Shown: in pieces, positions 30,482 to 38,757 of the stretch | Numbering within the stretch: the stretch's first letter is position 1 | How the letters are laid out: each line of letters begins with the position of its first letter | Origin: Cytobacillus depressus | GTDB lineage: Bacteria > Bacillota > Bacilli > Bacillales > Cytobacillaceae | DNA length: 44,668 nt | Assembly: GCF_008923245.1 (NCBI RefSeq) | Contig: NZ_WBOS01000025.1 | Location: 1-44,668, forward strand | Direction of reading: 5' to 3' | Position numbers and translations under genes: made by a program | The notes under the pieces: generated by a model | The model's input: only the letters and a program-made list of their open reading frames with translations | What the model was told of the DNA's origin: nothing | Database searches by the model: none

Positions 30482-30872
30482 AATTTATTTCTACAATACC
30501 TATTTTGGAAGAGGATCAGAAGATAAAAAAATTCAAGATGTTTGTACATGGGCCTAAAAAAGTTGAAGCAGCATTATTTTTTGATTCATTCTAATTTTTA
30601 AGGGAGGAAAGGAAAAAAATGAATTTATCCCTCAAGGAACTATAAGAAATAGCTTTTCCTGTTTTTTTATGCTTTTCAATGTTTTTTGCATTTTCGCCAC
30701 AGTCTAAGGAGAAAAAGCATCATCCCCTAACACGTTTCGTATAAACGGTAGGGGAACGAAACGGGATTTCGCCATTGGTTTACAAGCCAAAATTAGCTGT
30801 TCCGTCAAGGTTAAGATTTTAAGCGTGGCTATCAACATCCGTTCATTTTTTACGGCCAAGGTATCTAAATAT
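30482..30872 (+). pseudogene. Decayed target gene(s) of the TetR regulator
   Basis: No intact gene is left downstream of the operator. Frames read STIPILEEDQKIKKFKMFVH with GPKKVEAALFFDSF (stop near 30594), and, after a perfect AGGGAGG ribosome binding site, MNLSLKEL, stop, EIAFPVFLCFSMFFAFSPQS from 30619. 30700-30870 is open on both strands without a recognisable family and contains a CCCCTA..TAGGGG hairpin with a GTTTCGT..ACGAAAC pair. This is a heavily eroded region. Confidence 0.4.
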
Positions 30873-30894
30873 AAATAATCGGGAGTGAAAAATT

Positions 30895-31509
30895 TTGCGC
30901 ATAAAAAAACTTTGTCTTTCCGTAATATGTTCTCTTCTCGTTTTGATGGGAATGGTACCAGCGACATATGCAGCAGAAAAAGAATATACCATTAAATCAT
31001 TCCACTATTTAACTGTGGATCAAAAAGATGTGAATTCGCTGGCCCAAGTAAATATCAGATCCAACAAAGAAATAAAAATAACCCTAGTTCTGCCTAAACA
31101 GAATCAAAAGGGCGATTGGTTGGCGTATGGATTTACGAGCGAGGAAACTTTCCAAGCATTTATTGAAAAAGATAAACAGAGACTTAATAACAACGTCGAG
31201 CAGAACGAAGTCGGTATTATGGCCAGCGGTCCTTGTTGCACTGATTTCTATGAGTTTAAAAATAAACGTGGAGAGTATATTTATTGGAGGTCAGGGTTTA
31301 AAGACTTGCCTTCCAGCTGGAATGACAGAATTTCCTCTTTAAGTACAGCGTCACCTTCTAATAGCTATATGACGATTCTGTGGGAGCATACGTCTAAACA
31401 AGGAAAAGGCAAAGGAGTCTCATTTAGACATTCCGATTGGTATGGTAAAACTGCTAATATGGCTTCGGATTGGGACAACAAGGCTTCGGCAATCGAAATC
31501 AAAAAATAA
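30895..31509 (+). CDS. Secreted protein with beta/gamma-crystallin-like C-terminal domain
   Basis: A 204-residue exported protein. The signal peptide LCLSVICSLLVLMGMVPATY is cut near AYA-A. The middle part is KEIKITLVLPKQNQKGDWLA with a CC pair (GPCCTDFYEF). The C-terminal part, WRSGFKDLPSSWNDRISSLS through VSFRHSDWYGKTANMASDWD and KASAIEI, matches the beta/gamma-crystallin (peptidase inhibitor I36-like) pattern D-L-x-S-x-W-N-D-x-I-S-S. A Ca2+-binding or enzyme-inhibitor role is likely but unproven. The TTG start is supported by GGGAGTGA eight bases away. Confidence 0.78.
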   Translation: MRIKKLCLSVICSLLVLMGMVPATYAAEKEYTIKSFHYLTVDQKDVNSLAQVNIRSNKEIKITLVLPKQNQKGDWLAYGFTSEETFQAFIEKDKQRLNNNVEQNEVGIMASGPCCTDFYEFKNKRGEYIYWRSGFKDLPSSWNDRISSLSTASPSNSYMTILWEHTSKQGKGKGVSFRHSDWYGKTANMASDWDNKASAIEIKK

Positions 31510-31523
31510 CTAGAGTTTTAAAA

Positions 31524-31564
31524 TCGCTATTCTCTCATCGATTTAAAAGGATGGGAGAATAGTG
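31524..31564. terminator. Hairpin after the crystallin-like gene
   Basis: CTATTCTC-T-CATC and GATGGGAGAATAG pair over 12-13 bases, without a clear T run. Confidence 0.5.
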
Positions 31565-31680
31565 CTGTTATTGTAAGTTTCGTTGCATCGGTCACCTGTG
31601 CACAAGTCTTTTTACATACCAAGATGAATTTGTCAAAATACTTTCAACAGGGGAACTAATAAACGATTTTATAAAATAAT

Positions 31681-31757
31681 CTTATTCCATTAAAGCCACT
31701 TTCCTGTAATAAGAAAAGTGCTCTTGGCCATTTAAGGGCCAAATTATGGAGTAAAGT
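31681..31757 (+). repeat. B-variant + C repeat
   Basis: TTATTCCATTAAAGC, hairpin CACTTTC, CTGTAATAA, GAAAAGTG, then CATTTAAGGGCCAAATTATG. Confidence 0.65.
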
Positions 31758-31906
31758 ATAGTATAAATAATGGAATTTTGAAATAATTGATTTTTAAAAA
31801 AAGGATGGAGTTTAATAAAGTTATAAGTAAAAGAAACGTGTGTAATCTGTCTTTAATGAGAAAAGTATCTTCCATTTACTGATCCGTTTTTAAGGGGGGA
31901 CTAATT

Positions 31907-31978
31907 GTGTGGAAAATGATCATGCACTTAAAGAAACGGTGCATGTTAATAGAAAGAAATAATTTATTTAAAGGGTGA
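31907..31978 (+). CDS. Possible leader peptide upstream of the ASCH gene
   Basis: GTG with AAGGGGGG upstream starts a 23-residue peptide (MWKMIMHLKKRCMLIERNNL) whose TGA overlaps the ribosome binding region of the ASCH gene. A CATGCAC..GTGCATG inverted repeat (31920-31944) lies inside it. Translation of the leader could therefore affect the next start. Confidence 0.35.
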   Translation: MWKMIMHLKKRCMLIERNNLFKG

Positions 31979-31984
31979 TTATGT

Positions 31985-32425
31985 TTGAATAGGGCACAAC
32001 AATTTTGGAATGATTTTTGTGCAGCAAATCATAAGGAAGGGATTAAGTATAAAGATGCTTTTCAATTTGGAGCTTCTGCTGATTGGTTAGCCGATTTAGT
32101 TGTAGAAGGAAAGAAGACAGCGACAACTTCAGGTTTTGTGTTTTATGAGTTAGTAAAAGAAGCTATACCTCAAGCTGGTGAATATTATATTGTTTTAGAT
32201 GGTCAGGAAGAGCCAGTCGCAGTCATTCAAATTCAATCCGTTGAAGTTGTTCCGATGAATGAGGTAAAAGAGGAATTCGCTTTAGCAGAAGGTGAAGGAG
32301 ATTATCGGTTTTGGTGGGATGCACAAGAAAAGTTCTTTACCGAATTATTAAAAGAATACGATATAGAATTTTCGCCAAATATGTTAGTTGTTTGTGAACG
32401 GTTTAAAAAAGTATATCCAAAATAA
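31985..32425 (+). CDS. ASCH domain protein
   Basis: A 146-residue protein: N-terminal helix (AQQFWNDFCAANHK), FQFGASADWLADLVVEGKKT, ATTSGFVFYELVKEAIPQAG and EYYIVLDGQEEPVAVIQIQS, with the basic GKKTAT motif and the GxY strand that define the ASCH fold (related to PUA). Conserved EGEGDYRFWWDAQEKFF follows. ASCH proteins bind RNA or hydrolyse modified nucleosides such as N4-acetylcytidine. TTG 31985 is the only start that keeps the domain whole; AAGGGTGA stands before it. Confidence 0.87.
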   Translation: MNRAQQFWNDFCAANHKEGIKYKDAFQFGASADWLADLVVEGKKTATTSGFVFYELVKEAIPQAGEYYIVLDGQEEPVAVIQIQSVEVVPMNEVKEEFALAEGEGDYRFWWDAQEKFFTELLKEYDIEFSPNMLVVCERFKKVYPK

Positions 32426-32493
32426 AGTAGTTAAATAATTTTAAAGTATTTAGGCAGATTAGTTCTGATTAAGGACAGCTAATAGAAGCTTAT

Positions 32494-32525
32494 TGATCTT
32501 CAGCAATCGGGCGCTATTATTGAGC
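32494..32525 (+). repeat. B/C repeat, partial
   Basis: TTGATCTTCAGCAATCGGGC, GCTATTATTGAGCCAGG: the left arm is intact and the B hairpin is lost. Confidence 0.5.
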
Positions 32526-32599
32526 CAGGTAGAAAATGATCAATCTTTTTTATAAAAACCAATCTTAAATATACTAGAAATGAATCCTTATTGATCAAA

Positions 32600-32835
32600 C
32601 TTTATATTAAAGCAACATCCGGTTCGGCAGCCGGGTGGAGATAAAAAAAGTAAGGAAGATACCAAGCGCCTCATTGAAGGGTTGGCACGCTAATCCTTCA
32701 CTTAGTACGGCTTCTTTTCACAGCCAAATGATCAAGTATTAAGATGGGAATGGGCTTTCAACTCCAAGTTACCGAACGTTTTACGACATCGTCAAGGCCA
32801 ATAACTCTGCATTAAAATCCTTGTCCAAAATCTAA
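32600..32835 (+). pseudogene. Eroded gene remnant upstream of glpQ terminator
   Basis: Pieces in different frames look coding: PVRQPGGDKKSKEDTKRLIE then stop; SQPNDQVLRWEWAFN; and GNGLSTPSYRTFYDIVKANN with SALKSLSKI then stop. Together they suggest the 3' end of a former gene with several shifts. Family not recognised. Confidence 0.3.
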
Positions 32836-32895
32836 ATTTCTCTCACAATTAATTAAAAAGGATGGGCTAATTCCTTGCCCGAGCAATTCCATAAA

Positions 32896-32926
32896 TAAAG
32901 GATCGAAGGCATTCTTCGATCCTTTT
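32896..32926. terminator. Bidirectional terminator after glpQ
   Basis: AAAGGATCGAAG, GCATT, CTTCGATCCTTTT: a 12-bp stem with T-rich flanks on both strands. Confidence 0.8.
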
Positions 32927-32949
32927 ATAATTTCGGCATGGCCTCGAAC

Positions 32950-33813
32950 TTACTTACCTTTCTTTACTTCATGAAGCAAATCTGGGAAGTTTGTGAACAT
33001 TCCTGTAACGCCCCAATCAATTAACTGCGTCATTCGTTCTTTCTCATTTACTGTGTATGGATGGATTCCAAGCCCATTGTTAACGACCTTTTGTACGTAT
33101 TCCTTGTTTAAATAAGTGTGGTTAGGACCTACTCCAATCGCATACTTTTTAATGGCTCCAATTTCTTCATCTGTTATTACTGCATTTGTTTTATATGATA
33201 TTAATTGAATTAGCTTAACAGATGGATCGAGTTTATGCATAATTTCTAAGCTTTGTTGGCTAAAAGATTGAACAAGAAGTGTCTCTTTATCTACATCGTA
33301 CTTATCGATGAGGCGTAAAAGTTCTTTTTCCATACCTGGATAAATTTCAGGTGACTTTGTTTCAATATAATATTTGTTGTTCTTACCGAACTTTTGGAAG
33401 ATTTCCTCAAGAGTTGGTACTTCTAATCCTGCATAATCTGGATTAGCGTATTTTGGATTTTTTTCGTTAAACCAGCTTCCTGCGTCTAATTGCTTGATTT
33501 CCGCTATTGTGTAATCCTTAACAAGGCCTGTCCCATCTGTCGTCCGATCAACTTTCTCATCGTGCATAGCGATTAATTGTCCATCCTTTGTCATTTGTAA
33601 GTCAATTTCAATATAGTCCCCGTGCATTTTTTCTCCCATGTCATAGGATACTATAGTGTGTTCCGGAGCATGACCTGAAGCACCACGGTGTGATACATTT
33701 AAAATATCCTTTTGTTTTTCTTTCGCAAAGGCAGTCCCTCCTCCAGTAAAAACACCGATTCCTAATACAAGAGCACCAACAGCAGGTAACCATTTTCCTC
33801 TCAATCTGAACAT
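32950..33813 (-). CDS. glpQ: Glycerophosphodiester phosphodiesterase, secreted
   Basis: A 287-residue GDPD. Signal peptide (KWLPAVGALVLGIGVFTGG, cut near AFA-K), then the catalytic centre HRGASGHAPEHT with His42, Arg43 and Glu51, the metal ligands E69-I-D71 (YIEIDLQMTKDG) and the second catalytic His84 (IAMHDEKVDRTTDG). VPTLEEIF and YYIETKSPE are further conserved segments. It hydrolyses deacylated phospholipids to glycerol-3-phosphate outside the cell. AGGAG directly touches ATG 33813, so TTG 33804 (three codons in) may be the real start. A terminator follows. Confidence 0.93.
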   Translation of the reverse strand: MFRLRGKWLPAVGALVLGIGVFTGGGTAFAKEKQKDILNVSHRGASGHAPEHTIVSYDMGEKMHGDYIEIDLQMTKDGQLIAMHDEKVDRTTDGTGLVKDYTIAEIKQLDAGSWFNEKNPKYANPDYAGLEVPTLEEIFQKFGKNNKYYIETKSPEIYPGMEKELLRLIDKYDVDKETLLVQSFSQQSLEIMHKLDPSVKLIQLISYKTNAVITDEEIGAIKKYAIGVGPNHTYLNKEYVQKVVNNGLGIHPYTVNEKERMTQLIDWGVTGMFTNFPDLLHEVKKGK

Positions 33814-34044
33814 CTCCTATCATTTCATTAATATAAATACATTACCTATTAAAAATAACAATAGAATATAAATTTCTTAGAAGATTGATGTAAAATGAAT
33901 GTAAAAATTTGTAAGATTAATTACCTATATGACAGATCCTACTAAATTCCTAAAGTTCAGAGAATGCTAATAAACACAGGAATTTCCAATAATCTATTTA
34001 ATGAAGATTGTTTATATTGTTCAAGAATACGAGGAGTTAAAAAG

Positions 34045-34738
34045 TTGAATAGTAATATGATCATAGAGGACTTCATGATTAGTATTTTTGATTCTTTATA
34101 TGATGGAATCTTTGCCACTGATACCCAAGGTGTATGCGAATATGTAAATCAAGATATGAAAGAATATCGGGCTTACAATCAATTAATCTTATTGGCAAAC
34201 ATGTTGGTGAGTTGGTAAAAGAAGGGGTAGTATCGCATGCAGTTTCGTTAGATGTACTTAAAGATAAAAGTAGAAAAAGTATTAATCAAAAAATTATGTA
34301 CTGGAAAGGAATTATTAGTTACTGGAAACCCTGTATAGAATATCAAATGTTGATTCCAACGTTTTAATTATGGGTGAGACGGGAGTGGGAAAGGAATTTA
34401 TTGCGAATATGGTTCATCAAACAAGCAAAAGGGAAAGTAATCCTTTTTTTAAGATTAATTGTGGTGCAATACCGAAGGACCTTTTAGAATCTGAACTTTT
34501 GGATATGAGCAAGGTTCTTTTACTGGGGCAAAAAGGGCAGGAAAATTGGGTTTGTTTGAGATGGCTGATAAGGGCACTATTTTGTTTGATGAACTTGGAG
34601 AACTTCCAGTGGAACTACAAGTAAAGTTATTGCGGGCGGTTCAGCAACAAGAATTTATACCTGTTGGTTGAATAAAACCTAAAAAGTAGGTACAAGAATC
34701 ATTGCCGCAACAAATCAAAATTTACTTCAAATCCGATA
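34045..34738 (+). pseudogene. Sigma-54-dependent activator (PAS + AAA+), multiply frameshifted, 3' deleted
   Basis: In shifting frames the sequence gives a PAS domain (FDSLYDGIFATDTQGVCEYV; ERISGLQSINLIGKHVGELV) and then the sigma-54 interaction AAA+ domain: Walker A GETGVGKE, INCGAIPKDLLESEL, the remains of GSFTGAK (near 34515), Walker B TILFDELGELPVELQ and VGTRIIAATNQN. At least four shifts are present. The sequence stops at about 34738, where it meets the tail of a minus-strand YaiI/YqxD gene; the C-terminal HTH is missing. TTG 34045 with GAGGAG upstream would have been the start. Confidence 0.85.
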
Positions 34739-34912
34739 ATCCGCAGTATCTGCTCCAGAATCAACATAAATGGTTTCCACTCCGGATGGTTGTTCCGCAT
34801 TAGAAAAATGAGAAAAGCCAGTAACAAGGATAACAGGAATTTCAGCATTCGTACCTTCAGAGATAATGATATCTTTTACCGGACAAGCATCTGCATCAAC
34901 ATAAATTTTCAT
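34727..34912 (-). pseudogene. YaiI/YqxD (DUF188) family protein, C-terminal half deleted
   Basis: The first 61 residues of a PIN-like UPF0178 protein: MKIYVDADACPVKDIIISEG and VILVTGFSHFSNAEQPSGVE with YVDSGADTADYRI, then an immediate stop supplied by foreign sequence. Intact members have about 150 residues with further Asp residues. The acidic start D6-A-D8 is intact. GAGAGG precedes the ATG. The end coincides with the end of the sigma-54 activator remnant on the other strand, which indicates a deletion joining the two. Confidence 0.85.
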
Positions 34913-35077
34913 CTTTACCTCTCCCCGTAAATAATTTTGAGTTGATGATAATGGGGAATTTAGCCTTTTTCAAACGGTAAAGATGGTTTACCAAAATCAT
35001 TAAAAAACAGAAGAACAGGAAATTAGAGTTAAATTTGTAACATATCATTTTTAAAAACCTAATTTCCTGCCAACTTT

Positions 35078-35488
35078 TTAATCATTACTTGAAACTTGGT
35101 CTTTATCGAACCATAGCGGTTCCTTATCAGCAACATCTCCATTGTAGTTGATAAGGATCTCTTCCCCTGCTTTTATATCTGTGTAGGCATGGAAGTCAAA
35201 CGTATGGTTCTGAAAGTTAATCACATAAGTGGCATTAGGCTCATACGAATGATTAAAAAGCATACCGTATCCGAGCAAGATAGCGGTATGATTTTTGCCA
35301 TACTCGAACACATAATCTGCAAGCAAAGTTTTTTCTATGAAAACATGTTCCTTATTAGGATATGGAAGGACTGGAGCTTCATGGATCAGCTCACCTTTCA
35401 CTATATCAACGGTTGCAAATACTCCTCGATTAAATTCTCCATCACTTAACGGAGATGTCTTAATTTCTAATATGTTAATCACCTTCAA
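35078..35488 (-). CDS. SET domain protein
   Basis: A 136-residue SET-fold protein: NRGVFATVDIVKGELIHEAP (in place of GRGVFA), then YGMLFNHSYEPNATYVINFQ with the NHS motif that binds S-adenosylmethionine, and AYTDIKAGEEILINYNGD with the conserved GEE-x-x-x-x-Y. These are the core elements of a protein-lysine methyltransferase. Bacterial relatives are small and their targets unknown. The start is uncertain: TTG 35488 or GTG 35482, since GAAGGTGA overlaps them. It stands alone on the minus strand. Confidence 0.82.
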   Translation of the reverse strand: MKVINILEIKTSPLSDGEFNRGVFATVDIVKGELIHEAPVLPYPNKEHVFIEKTLLADYVFEYGKNHTAILLGYGMLFNHSYEPNATYVINFQNHTFDFHAYTDIKAGEEILINYNGDVADKEPLWFDKDQVSSND

Positions 35489-35564
35489 TTTCTTTGATGT
35501 TCATTATCTTTATTATCTTAACAGTTTTTTATATCAAAGTTAATAAAAAAGAAATTTGAAATTT

Positions 35565-35662
35565 TTGCGAGAATCTCAAAGCTTTGGGTTGGAAATTTTA
35601 ACTGTTTCCAATGAGGAACGCAACACAAACTTTCACAAAAAATGTGGTTTTGTACCTGGTTA
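35565..35662 (+). pseudogene. GNAT acetyltransferase, C-terminal fragment
   Basis: SFGLEILTVSNEERNTNFHK and KCGFVPG to TAA: the N-x-x-x-x-x-x-K-C/x-G-F end of a GNAT domain, with everything upstream missing. Confidence 0.55.
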
Positions 35663-35679
35663 AGGAGGAGTATGGCAAT

Positions 35680-35715
35680 CAATTCAACTATAGGGTGCTT
35701 TTGTTAAAGAATAAG
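35680..35715 (+). repeat. A/C-like hairpin
   Basis: TCAATTCAACTATAGGGTGC, TTTTGTTAAAGAATAAGG: arms TTCAACTA and TTTGTTAAA around GGGTGC. Confidence 0.5.
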
Positions 35716-35721
35716 GGTTCC

Positions 35722-35750
35722 TTGCAAACAATTTCAAAAAATGCTATTCT
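35722..35750 (+). promoter_or_regulatory. Promoter of cold-shock gene 1
   Basis: TTGCAA (35722-35727), 17 bases, TATTCT (35745-35750). The same pair and spacing occur at 40432-40460. Confidence 0.65.
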
Positions 35751-35754
35751 AAAA

Positions 35755-35871
35755 ATGAATTATTTTTGTTCGGTGTAAAGGATAGTATAAGTAAGAACTT
35801 TTCGTCTTGATGATCACTGAGAGCAAGGATAGTAATACATTGTGTGTTTTTCACACTAGGAGGCAACAAAA
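35755..35871 (+). promoter_or_regulatory. Long cold-shock 5' leader, copy 1
   Basis: A leader of about 115 bases with TTCGGTGTAAAGGATAG, TTCGTCTTGATGATCACTG and TAGTAATACATT, nearly identical to 40465-40581. The last element is a hairpin GTGTG, TTTTT, CACAC directly before AGGAGG. The other copy has CTAA as loop but the same stem. cspA-type leaders act as temperature-sensing RNA. Confidence 0.7.
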
Positions 35872-36072
35872 ATGGAAAATGGTAAAGTAAAATGGTTTAA
35901 CAGCGAAAAAGGCTTCGGATTCATCGAACGTGAAGGTGGAGAAGACGTATTCGTTCATTTCTCAGCTATTCAAGGCGAAGGTTTCAAAACTTTAGAAGAA
36001 GGTCAAGCTGTGACTTTCGATGTTGAGCAAGGTCAACGTGGAGCTCAAGCAGCTAACGTGCGTAAAGCTTAA
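35872..36072 (+). CDS. Cold-shock protein (CspA family), copy 1
   Basis: A 66-residue five-stranded OB-fold RNA chaperone with both RNP motifs: KGFGFIER (RNP1, about 15-22) and VFVHFSAI (RNP2, 27-34), plus surface aromatics W8, F15, F17, F27, H29 and F30 that stack on nucleic acid. It melts structured mRNA at low temperature. It ends GAQAANVRKA as usual in bacilli. It is 62 of 66 residues identical to the copy at 40582. Changes are N3K, S11G, F47Y and A58E-type substitutions. Confidence 0.96.
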   Translation: MENGKVKWFNSEKGFGFIEREGGEDVFVHFSAIQGEGFKTLEEGQAVTFDVEQGQRGAQAANVRKA

Positions 36073-36092
36073 TAATAAAACCAAACTCAAGC

Positions 36093-36120
36093 AGGCTCTT
36101 TATAGAGTCTGTTTTTTATT
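36093..36120 (+). terminator. Terminator of cold-shock gene 1
   Basis: CAGGCTC, TTTATA, GAGTCTG, TTTTTTATT. Confidence 0.88.
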
Positions 36121-36290
36121 TATCTTATAAGCCAGGAACCCACTCACGAATGAGTAGGGCACATATGATTTGAAATAAAGTCACGATGTTTATAAGAAAG
36201 ATGCGAAGTTTTGAATAAAGTTGCGACGTTTTTTAAAAAGATGTACCAGAATGATCTACTTTGGCGTTTAAATGTTTGGGGGAAAAGCCA

Positions 36291-36449
36291 GTGATAAAAG
36301 GACTCTATGAAGCACATTTACCAATTAGTGATTTAGAACGGTCAGTCAAGTTTTATGAAAAGTTAGGTCTAAAACTATATAAAATGAACCTGTCGCTGTC
36401 CCTAACCAAGCTCACGCAATACATAAGCCCTTCTACCGATGATCTTTGA
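36291..36449 (+). pseudogene. Glyoxalase/VOC-family protein, N-terminal fragment
   Basis: From GTG 36291: IKGLYEAHLPISDLERSVKF and YEKLGLKLYK, the first beta-alpha unit of a vicinal oxygen chelate domain with the metal-ligand His (EAHLPISDL). After about 32 residues the sequence changes to an unrelated tail and stops at 36449. The rest of the domain is lost. Confidence 0.6.
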
Positions 36450-36611
36450 TACAATAAAAAGGCGTTCCTATGCCATTTGTCTAGCTTCATTTAAAATAGG
36501 ATTAAGTTGAAATTCCTGTTTTTGACAGAATTGCATTTTATTCATTTTCATTCGCGGCATTTTATGATAATTTTGAATTGTTCGATAATTCTAATTTTAG
36601 GAGGGTATCTG

Positions 36612-38294
36612 ATGAAGAAAGTGCTACGTGTTACTTCCATGGTTGCAGTGCTTACTTTTTCGTCTAGTTTGCCTTTTACAGGGGGGATTTATCAAGAAAA
36701 GGCATATTCGTGCGAGGATCAGAGTGAATTTACCCCTTATTATGGAAAAGGCCCAAGCTATGTTCAACCAGAAAATATCGCTCACCTTTTCCCAAAACCA
36801 GCTATGCAATTTCAAACACCTGGATTTGAAAAAGGAAAAGTCGCCTTTACAAGTCAGGAAGAAATGATGTCCTTTCTGAAAAAATTAGCAAATAAAAACA
36901 AGCAAGTTCACCTTGACATCATTGGCAAATCTTTAGAAGGCCGTGATATTCCTATACTTGTTTTCTCGACGGACAAATTAAAAGAAGTCAAAAACAACAG
37001 TAAGAAGCCACTCGTTTGGATTCAAGGACAAATTCACGGCAATGAACCGGCTGCAAGTGAGTCAAACCTTGTCGTAGCCCAGCTACTAGCTGAGGGGAAG
37101 CTTGGCGATGTCCTTGATAAAGTGAATGTAGTGATCGTACCGCGGATTAATCCAGACGGCTCCTACTATTTTCAGCGGCAAATCGCTACAAATCTCGATG
37201 CCAACCGTGATTATATGAAAGTCGAATATCCTGAAGTACAGGCCGTTTTTAAAGCTTTTAACGAATACCAGCCTGAGGTTGTTCTCGATGCCCATGAATA
37301 TACGGTCAACTCATCCTCGCTAAAACCATATGGCGAAAAAGGCTCCGTCTCATCCTATGACCTGCTCATCTCTTCGGCCAAAAACTTAAATATCCCAGAG
37401 CAGCTTCGCAATGCATCCGATCAGCTTCTCCTACCTGAAGTCCAAAAGGAATTGGATAAAGAAAAACTAACTCATTACGATTACTATACCCTTAGCACAA
37501 ATAAAGATGGCAAACTTGTCGCAACGGAAGGTAGCACGGAAACACGCAACGGCCGAAATGCTCTTGGTTTGAAAAATACGCTCACATACTTAATTGAAAC
37601 ACGTGGCATCAATATTGGGCGTGCAGACTTTGAACGACGCGTCTATGCGCAAACGATTGCACAGACCAACTTTATTACAGCAACAGCCAAAAATGCGCAA
37701 ACGATAAAAAATTTAGTGAAAGATGCCCGTGAAGAGGTCATCGCAAAAGGGAAACGCGTCAATGATAATGATAAAATTGTGATTCAAAGCAAAAACAAGC
37801 TGATTAAAGATCAAACGCTCGTTGTCGTTGATCTTGCAAAAGGTGAAAGAACGGCCATTCCAATTGATTGGGTAGATTCTACAGAGGCATACGCCACACT
37901 TGAGCGTGAACGTCCAACGGCTTACATTATGCCTCCAGCTTACCACGATATTGCAAGGAAACTGCAGATTCTCGGCGTCGAAGTAAAGAAGCTGGACAAA
38001 CCAGTGACCCTTTCCATTGAGAGTTACAAAGTGACAAATAATAAGGTATCCACAACTCTCGAAAACGGTCATTATACGAAGGAAGTAACAACTGAGATTT
38101 CAACGAAAAACAAGCAATTCCCTAAAGGAAGCTATGTTTTCTCCATGGCACAAGCAAATGCCAATTTTATTGCATCGGCCCTTGAACCTGAATCCATTGA
38201 TAGCTACGTCACATTTAACTTCATCCCTGTTCAAAAAGGCGATGAGATTCCGATCTATCGTTATTTGAAGGAAGATAAACTTCTTGTGAAATAA
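36612..38294 (+). CDS. Secreted M14-family zinc carboxypeptidase
   Basis: About 560 residues. Signal peptide (VLRVTSMVAVLTFSSSLPFT). The M14 fold runs to about residue 350: HLDIIGKSLEGRDIPILVF, the zinc ligands in GQIHGNEPAASESN (H-x-x-E), IVPRINPDGSYYFQR, the substrate-binding NRDY, LDAHEY (third zinc ligand) and the catalytic Glu in TYLIETRGINIGR. A C-terminal beta-rich extension of about 200 residues follows. It removes C-terminal residues from peptides outside the cell. AGGAGG seven bases before ATG 36612 sets the start. Codon use is somewhat more GC-rich than its surroundings. Confidence 0.9.
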   Translation: MKKVLRVTSMVAVLTFSSSLPFTGGIYQEKAYSCEDQSEFTPYYGKGPSYVQPENIAHLFPKPAMQFQTPGFEKGKVAFTSQEEMMSFLKKLANKNKQVHLDIIGKSLEGRDIPILVFSTDKLKEVKNNSKKPLVWIQGQIHGNEPAASESNLVVAQLLAEGKLGDVLDKVNVVIVPRINPDGSYYFQRQIATNLDANRDYMKVEYPEVQAVFKAFNEYQPEVVLDAHEYTVNSSSLKPYGEKGSVSSYDLLISSAKNLNIPEQLRNASDQLLLPEVQKELDKEKLTHYDYYTLSTNKDGKLVATEGSTETRNGRNALGLKNTLTYLIETRGINIGRADFERRVYAQTIAQTNFITATAKNAQTIKNLVKDAREEVIAKGKRVNDNDKIVIQSKNKLIKDQTLVVVDLAKGERTAIPIDWVDSTEAYATLERERPTAYIMPPAYHDIARKLQILGVEVKKLDKPVTLSIESYKVTNNKVSTTLENGHYTKEVTTEISTKNKQFPKGSYVFSMAQANANFIASALEPESIDSYVTFNFIPVQKGDEIPIYRYLKEDKLLVK

Positions 38295-38459
38295 CCTTTA
38301 TATTTTTTAAGCTAGTCCTGATAGGATTTACTTTATGAGATCTAGATCATTATATTTATTAGTTTAAGTATGTGAGGCTATAGGAGACTTTTGTGGAGCA
38401 AGGTTCATTGAGATGACCAAACTTTTTTTAAAAAAATTCATATAGAATTTAAAAGGTTT

Positions 38460-38505
38460 ACTCCATTTTGATCAATCTTTATTCAAAATGGAGTTTTTTG
38501 TGTAG
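38460..38505 (+). terminator. Terminator of the carboxypeptidase gene
   Basis: ACTCCATTTTG, a 13-base loop, CAAAATGGAGT and TTTTTT. Confidence 0.88.
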
Positions 38506-38526
38506 GCTATTAAAAAGGTTGTAAGC

Positions 38527-38757
38527 AAAGAAGCCGCAACTGGATGAGCAAAGCTCGAAGAAGTCGGCATAATTGTGATGGAGTCGATTAACTACACTCT
38601 GCAAGTTAAGATTACATTTTGGGAAGATGGATATTTTAAATATTATTCTGGTGTGGTAAGTAAGGTGGATTAGTTAATAAAGTACATAGTATTAGAAACT
38701 GAAACTGATATTGAACAAATAATGAATAGTGATATAACTGCTGTGGAGAGGATATAA
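38527..38757 (+). pseudogene. YolD-like protein, frameshift and in-frame stop
   Basis: KPQLDEQ in one frame, then KLEEVGIIVMESINYTLQVK, ITFWEDGYFKYYSGVVSKVD, TAG, LIKYIVLETETDIEQIMN and SDITAVERI to TAA. The W-x-D-G-Y-F core is the YolD-like domain, which in SOS-induced UvrX loci accompanies a Y-family polymerase gene. The N-terminal part and any uvrX gene are missing. ATG of the next gene follows the stop directly. Confidence 0.7.

Noticed and set aside
30704..30967. Minus-strand open frame of 87 codons
   Set aside because: It overlaps the start and signal peptide of the crystallin-like gene, lacks a ribosome binding site, and the plus strand is open in the same stretch, so it is likely chance.
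33814..34044. Extension of the sigma-54 activator remnant upstream to 33964
   Set aside because: A frame is open from 33964, but the GAGGAG and TTG at 34045 fit the family start better; the extra residues look non-coding.
37713..38072. Minus-strand frame inside the M14 carboxypeptidase gene
   Set aside because: It lies wholly within a gene with clear catalytic motifs.
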